DNA of 63,317 bases from an uncultured bacterium. GTDB lineage: Bacteria; Bacteroidota; Bacteroidia; Bacteroidales; Bacteroidaceae. The stretch is taken from contig CAJMSE010000020.1 of assembly GCA_905216025.1 (NCBI GenBank), positions 1-63,317 of the forward strand, read 5' to 3'. The notes beneath the pieces were generated by a model. The model was given only the letters and a program-made list of their open reading frames with translations, was not told the origin of the DNA and did not search any database. A program made the position numbers and the translations under genes. Numbering within the stretch: position 1 is the first letter of the stretch; each line of letters begins with the position of its first letter. This document shows, piece by piece, positions 60,318 through 63,317 of this stretch.

Positions 60318-61904
60318 ATGAAAAAGACACTCACACTCATCATGCTGCTCACCGCGGCAATGTCGGCAACGGCACAGGAGAAGAACATCAAGGTCGTATC
60401 TACTGATTACTGGCGGAAAGGACTCACATTCGTGCAGGCGCTCGGGCCAAACAGATATGAGATAGACTCACTCGTGATAGACGGACATTCGGACATGCTT
60501 AAGGCCGAAGTGTTCGGGACGCTGAGCGACTGCTGCACGAAAGGGCGTCTTACGGGCATCGACATGTCGAAGTGTATCAACGTGGAGAACGACGAGATTC
60601 CGGCAATGGCATTCTTCCCGGAGCTGGTGAACGGCAAGCCGAGAAGGGAAGCAGGCGATGACGACGGGCGCGGCTACCGCACCAACCTGCGCTATATCAC
60701 CCTGCCAAATACAATAAAGAGGATAGGCGAATCTGCCTTCGCACTCACCAACCTCGAAGCCGTTGACATCCCGGTAAGGGCAAGCATCAGCGACGGAGCT
60801 TTCAGCGACTGCAAATATCTGAAATGCGTAACGTTAAGGGGCAAGACGGTACGCCCCGCATCCGAAGGCTATGCGTTCAGCGGGCTTGCCGCCGGGGCCG
60901 TGCTGCAGGTTGCGCCGGGCAACGGAGCCGGATATACCGGCGTTGAGAGCTGGGCCGCATTCGGCAAGGTGGATGAGACGGAGAACGCATACAGGGTGAT
61001 GAACGTCGACACGGACGGCAGCCGCCCGCTGGCAGATATCCTCGGCAGCTGCAACATGCGCGTGGATTCTATGAGACTGACAGGCACTCCGGCTAAAAAA
61101 GACTTTGAATGCCTGCAAGACAACAATAACTTTGGCTGTCTTTTAGGGCTTGACCTGAGTGACTGCTTTATAGAAAACGGATATCTCTATGCCTGCCGGT
61201 TTGAGAGTCTGCGCATGCCGAGGAGAATGACAAAGATATGCAATGTCTTCCTGCAATATTCGCAGGTGGAGCATCTGACATTGCCGGAAAGCTACGATGA
61301 GATTGGTGCCGAGGCATTCACCAGTTACAAATGGTTCGCAGACAGTACGATTGCAATTGCCGAAGGTTGCCGGAAGATTGGCTACATGGCATTTGTAAAC
61401 TGCCACAGCCTGAAGACAGTCGTACTCCCCTCCACGCTCGAGGAGCTGGAACCGGCTGCGCTTGGCTTTACATGGATGCAGGATTGGCTTGAGCCCGAAG
61501 TCGATCTTTATGTTAACCGCATGACCCCGCCTTATTGCTCGGACACGTATAATGGTAAAGATGTGGATCAGGATGGCCCGTTCGCCTGCGACCGTGACCA
61601 TAAGGGCAAAGGTTGGTGTCTGACGAGGAAGTGGCGTCTCTTCGTCCCCGTGGGCGCAAAGAAGAACTACGAGAACGCCGTGCACTGGGATCACTTCGCC
61701 ACTATCATCGAGACCCCGCTGCTCACCGGCACGTCGACAGGCATCAGCGGAGCCACCGCCGACACGCAGCCGACAGCCGTGAAGGAGGTGTATACGGCCG
61801 ACGGCCGCCTCGCATGCAAGGGCACGGCGCTGCCACAGCTGCCGAAAGGCTTATATATAATAAGGGAGAACGGGCAGGCCCACAAGGTGATTATGGGAAA
61901 ATGA
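60318..61904 (+). CDS. BspA-like leucine-rich repeat protein, T9SS tail
   Basis: 528 aa. The signal peptide ends A-T-A-Q. LRR_5/BspA-type repeats are visible as L-P-N-T-I-K-R-I-G-E-S-A-F, I-S-D-G-A-F-S-D-C-K-Y-L-K-C-V-T-L and L-P-E-S-Y-D-E-I-G-A-E-A-F. The C terminus V-Y-T-A-D-G-R-L ... L-P-K-G-L-Y-I-I-R-E-N-G is a type A sorting signal. BspA-like proteins mediate adhesion to matrix proteins or to other bacteria in oral Bacteroidetes. It is followed after 17 bp by a near copy. Confidence 0.88.
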   Translation: MKKTLTLIMLLTAAMSATAQEKNIKVVSTDYWRKGLTFVQALGPNRYEIDSLVIDGHSDMLKAEVFGTLSDCCTKGRLTGIDMSKCINVENDEIPAMAFFPELVNGKPRREAGDDDGRGYRTNLRYITLPNTIKRIGESAFALTNLEAVDIPVRASISDGAFSDCKYLKCVTLRGKTVRPASEGYAFSGLAAGAVLQVAPGNGAGYTGVESWAAFGKVDETENAYRVMNVDTDGSRPLADILGSCNMRVDSMRLTGTPAKKDFECLQDNNNFGCLLGLDLSDCFIENGYLYACRFESLRMPRRMTKICNVFLQYSQVEHLTLPESYDEIGAEAFTSYKWFADSTIAIAEGCRKIGYMAFVNCHSLKTVVLPSTLEELEPAALGFTWMQDWLEPEVDLYVNRMTPPYCSDTYNGKDVDQDGPFACDRDHKGKGWCLTRKWRLFVPVGAKKNYENAVHWDHFATIIETPLLTGTSTGISGATADTQPTAVKEVYTADGRLACKGTALPQLPKGLYIIRENGQAHKVIMGK

Positions 61905-61921
61905 CAAAATATCAAGAGCTT

Positions 61922-63317
61922 ATGAAAAAGACACTCACACTCATCATGCTGCTCACCGCGGCAATGTCGGCAACGGCACAGGAGAAGAAAATCAAGGTCG
62001 TATCTACTGATTACTGGCGGAAAGGACTCACATTCGTGCAGGCACTCGGGCCAAACAGATATGAGATAGACTCACTCGTGATAAAAGGGGAGTACGACAT
62101 GCTTAAGGACGAAGTGTTCGGGACGCTGCGCGACTGCTGCACGAGAGGGCGCCTTACGGGCATCGACATGTCAAAGTGTATCAACGTGGAGAACGACGAG
62201 ATTCCGGCAATGGCATTCTTCCCGGAGCTGGTAAACGGCAAGCCGAGAAAAGCAGCCGGCAATGACGACGAGCGCGGCTACCGCACCAACCTGCGCTATA
62301 TCACCTGCCAAATACAATAAAGAGGATAGGCGAGTCTGCCTTCGCACTCACCAACCTCGAAGCCGTGGACATCCCTGTAAGGGCAAGCATCAGCGACGGT
62401 GCTTTCAGCGACTGCAAATATCTGAAATGCGTAACGTTAAGGGGCAAGACGGTCCGCCCCGCATCCGAGGGCTATGCGTTCAGCGGGCTTGCCGCCGGGG
62501 CCGTGCTGCAGGTTGCGCCAGGCAACGGAGCCGGATATACCGGCATTGAGAGCTGGGCTGCATTCGGCAAGGTGGATGAGACGGAGAACGCATACAGGGT
62601 GATGAACGTCGACGCGGACGGCAGCCGCCCGCTGGCGGACATCCTCGGCAGCTGCAACATGCACGTGGATTCTATGAGACTGACAGGCACTCCGACAGCT
62701 GAAGACTTTGAGTGCCTGCTGGTCAACAACACCGACGGTCACCTTTCTGCTCTCGACTTGAGCGACTGCGTGACGGAGGACGGATATCTCTATGGCTGCC
62801 GTCTGGAGAGTCTGCGCATGCCGAAGCGGATGACAAAGATATGCGAGGCTTTCCTGCAGTATTCGCAGGTGGAGCATCTGACATTGCCGGAAAGCTATGA
62901 CGAGATAGGTGTCGGAGCATTTGAAGGATACAGATGGTTCGCCGACAGTACAATAGCAATTGCTGAGGGCTGCCGGAAGCTGGACTACACGGCTTTCCGT
63001 GGCTGCAGCGGCCTGAAGACCGTCGTTTTGCCCTCCACACTTGAAGAGTTGGAACCGGCATCACTCGATCTCGCCCAGCAGAGACAATGGCTCGTAGGAG
63101 AGGTCGACCTCTATGTGAACCGCATGACACCGCCTTACTGCTCGGACACGTTTGACGGCGGATCGCAGGTGAAGACTCCCGACGGACCGTTCGCCTGCAA
63201 TAGGAGTCACAAGGGATGGGACAATTGCCTGACGAGGAAATGGCGTCTCTTCGTCCCCGTGGGCGCAAAGAAGAACTACGAGAACGCCGTGCACTGGGAT
63301 CACTTCGCCACTATCAT
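61922..63317 (+). pseudogene. Second BspA-like LRR gene, frameshifted, runs off window
   Basis: A tandem copy of the gene at 60318 (1604 bp apart), very similar for most of its length. After 132 codons it stops at 62318-62320 because one C is missing near 62303-62304: copy 1 reads ATCACCCTGCC and copy 2 ATCACCTGCC. After that point the shifted frame continues open with the same LRR sequence to the right edge, with clear divergence around 62690-62770 and 62920-63230. It may be a true pseudogene, a phase-variable copy or an assembly error. The 3' end is outside the window. Confidence 0.85.

Overview
The window looks like chromosomal DNA of a moderately high-GC member of the Bacteroidales, most likely a Prevotella-like genus. 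The evidence is: many starts preceded by the Bacteroidetes -7 box TAnnTTTG; a fused L-fucokinase/GDP-fucose pyrophosphorylase; Bacteroidetes-restricted families (BT_3928-like DoxX protein next to tpiA, DUF1599, DUF3098, GSCFA, YfhO); type IX secretion (T9SS) C-terminal tails; and TPR proteins with a C-terminal HTH. I see no rRNA, tRNA, transposase or CRISPR array. The genus is an inference.

Layout. 1-2.5 kb: a partial GSCFA gene diverges from typA. 2.5-4.4 kb: a 22-bp-period repeat array, then a coupled ATPase/TOPRIM-like pair that resembles a small defence module. 4.5-12.8 kb: luxS with its nucleosidase, a YfhO-type membrane protein, and divergent fucose permease and fkp. 12.8-13.2 kb: a second 22-bp-period array. 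13.3-20.1 kb: a six-gene operon of a CHASE2 membrane protein, an exported Sel1/caspase-like protease and four more exported proteins. 20.3-26.4 kb: rpsO, a GH28 glycosidase and the housekeeping operon ftsX-DUF3098-uppP-truB-queA-folK. 26.6-37.3 kb: a COG0731-type radical SAM gene, then the most unusual locus of the window, a seven-gene minus-strand operon. 37.2-37.8 kb: a third array, inverted and homologous to the second. 37.8-46.2 kb: lpxA, an RND efflux operon and a CCA-adding-type nucleotidyltransferase. 46.4-53.9 kb: housekeeping and small exported proteins, including a DoxX-like gene that reads in frame into tpiA, and folE, tadA, yraN, birA and pyrH. 54.1-63.3 kb: a membrane-spanning TPR/HTH regulator followed by exported proteins, a T9SS-type clan CD protease, and tandem BspA-like leucine-rich repeat genes, the second frameshifted.

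The candidate new system is at 27407-37272. One SPASM-type radical SAM enzyme heads two tandem cassettes, each made of an outer-membrane beta-barrel protein, a Cys-rich peptide with a double-glycine leader, and a fusion of a Core-2/I-branching (GT14-like) glycosyltransferase to a SAM-dependent methyltransferase. The two peptides share a 28-residue leader and a core with Cys at nearly every sixth residue; the larger one adds a Ser/Thr/Pro/Cys-rich mucin-like tail. The simplest reading is a ribosomally made peptide that is radical-SAM modified, glycosylated and methylated, then handled at the outer membrane. The methyltransferase halves of the two fusions share a 561-bp block that appears identical while the rest of the genes have diverged, which suggests gene conversion. 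A second candidate is the CHASE2/caspase envelope operon.
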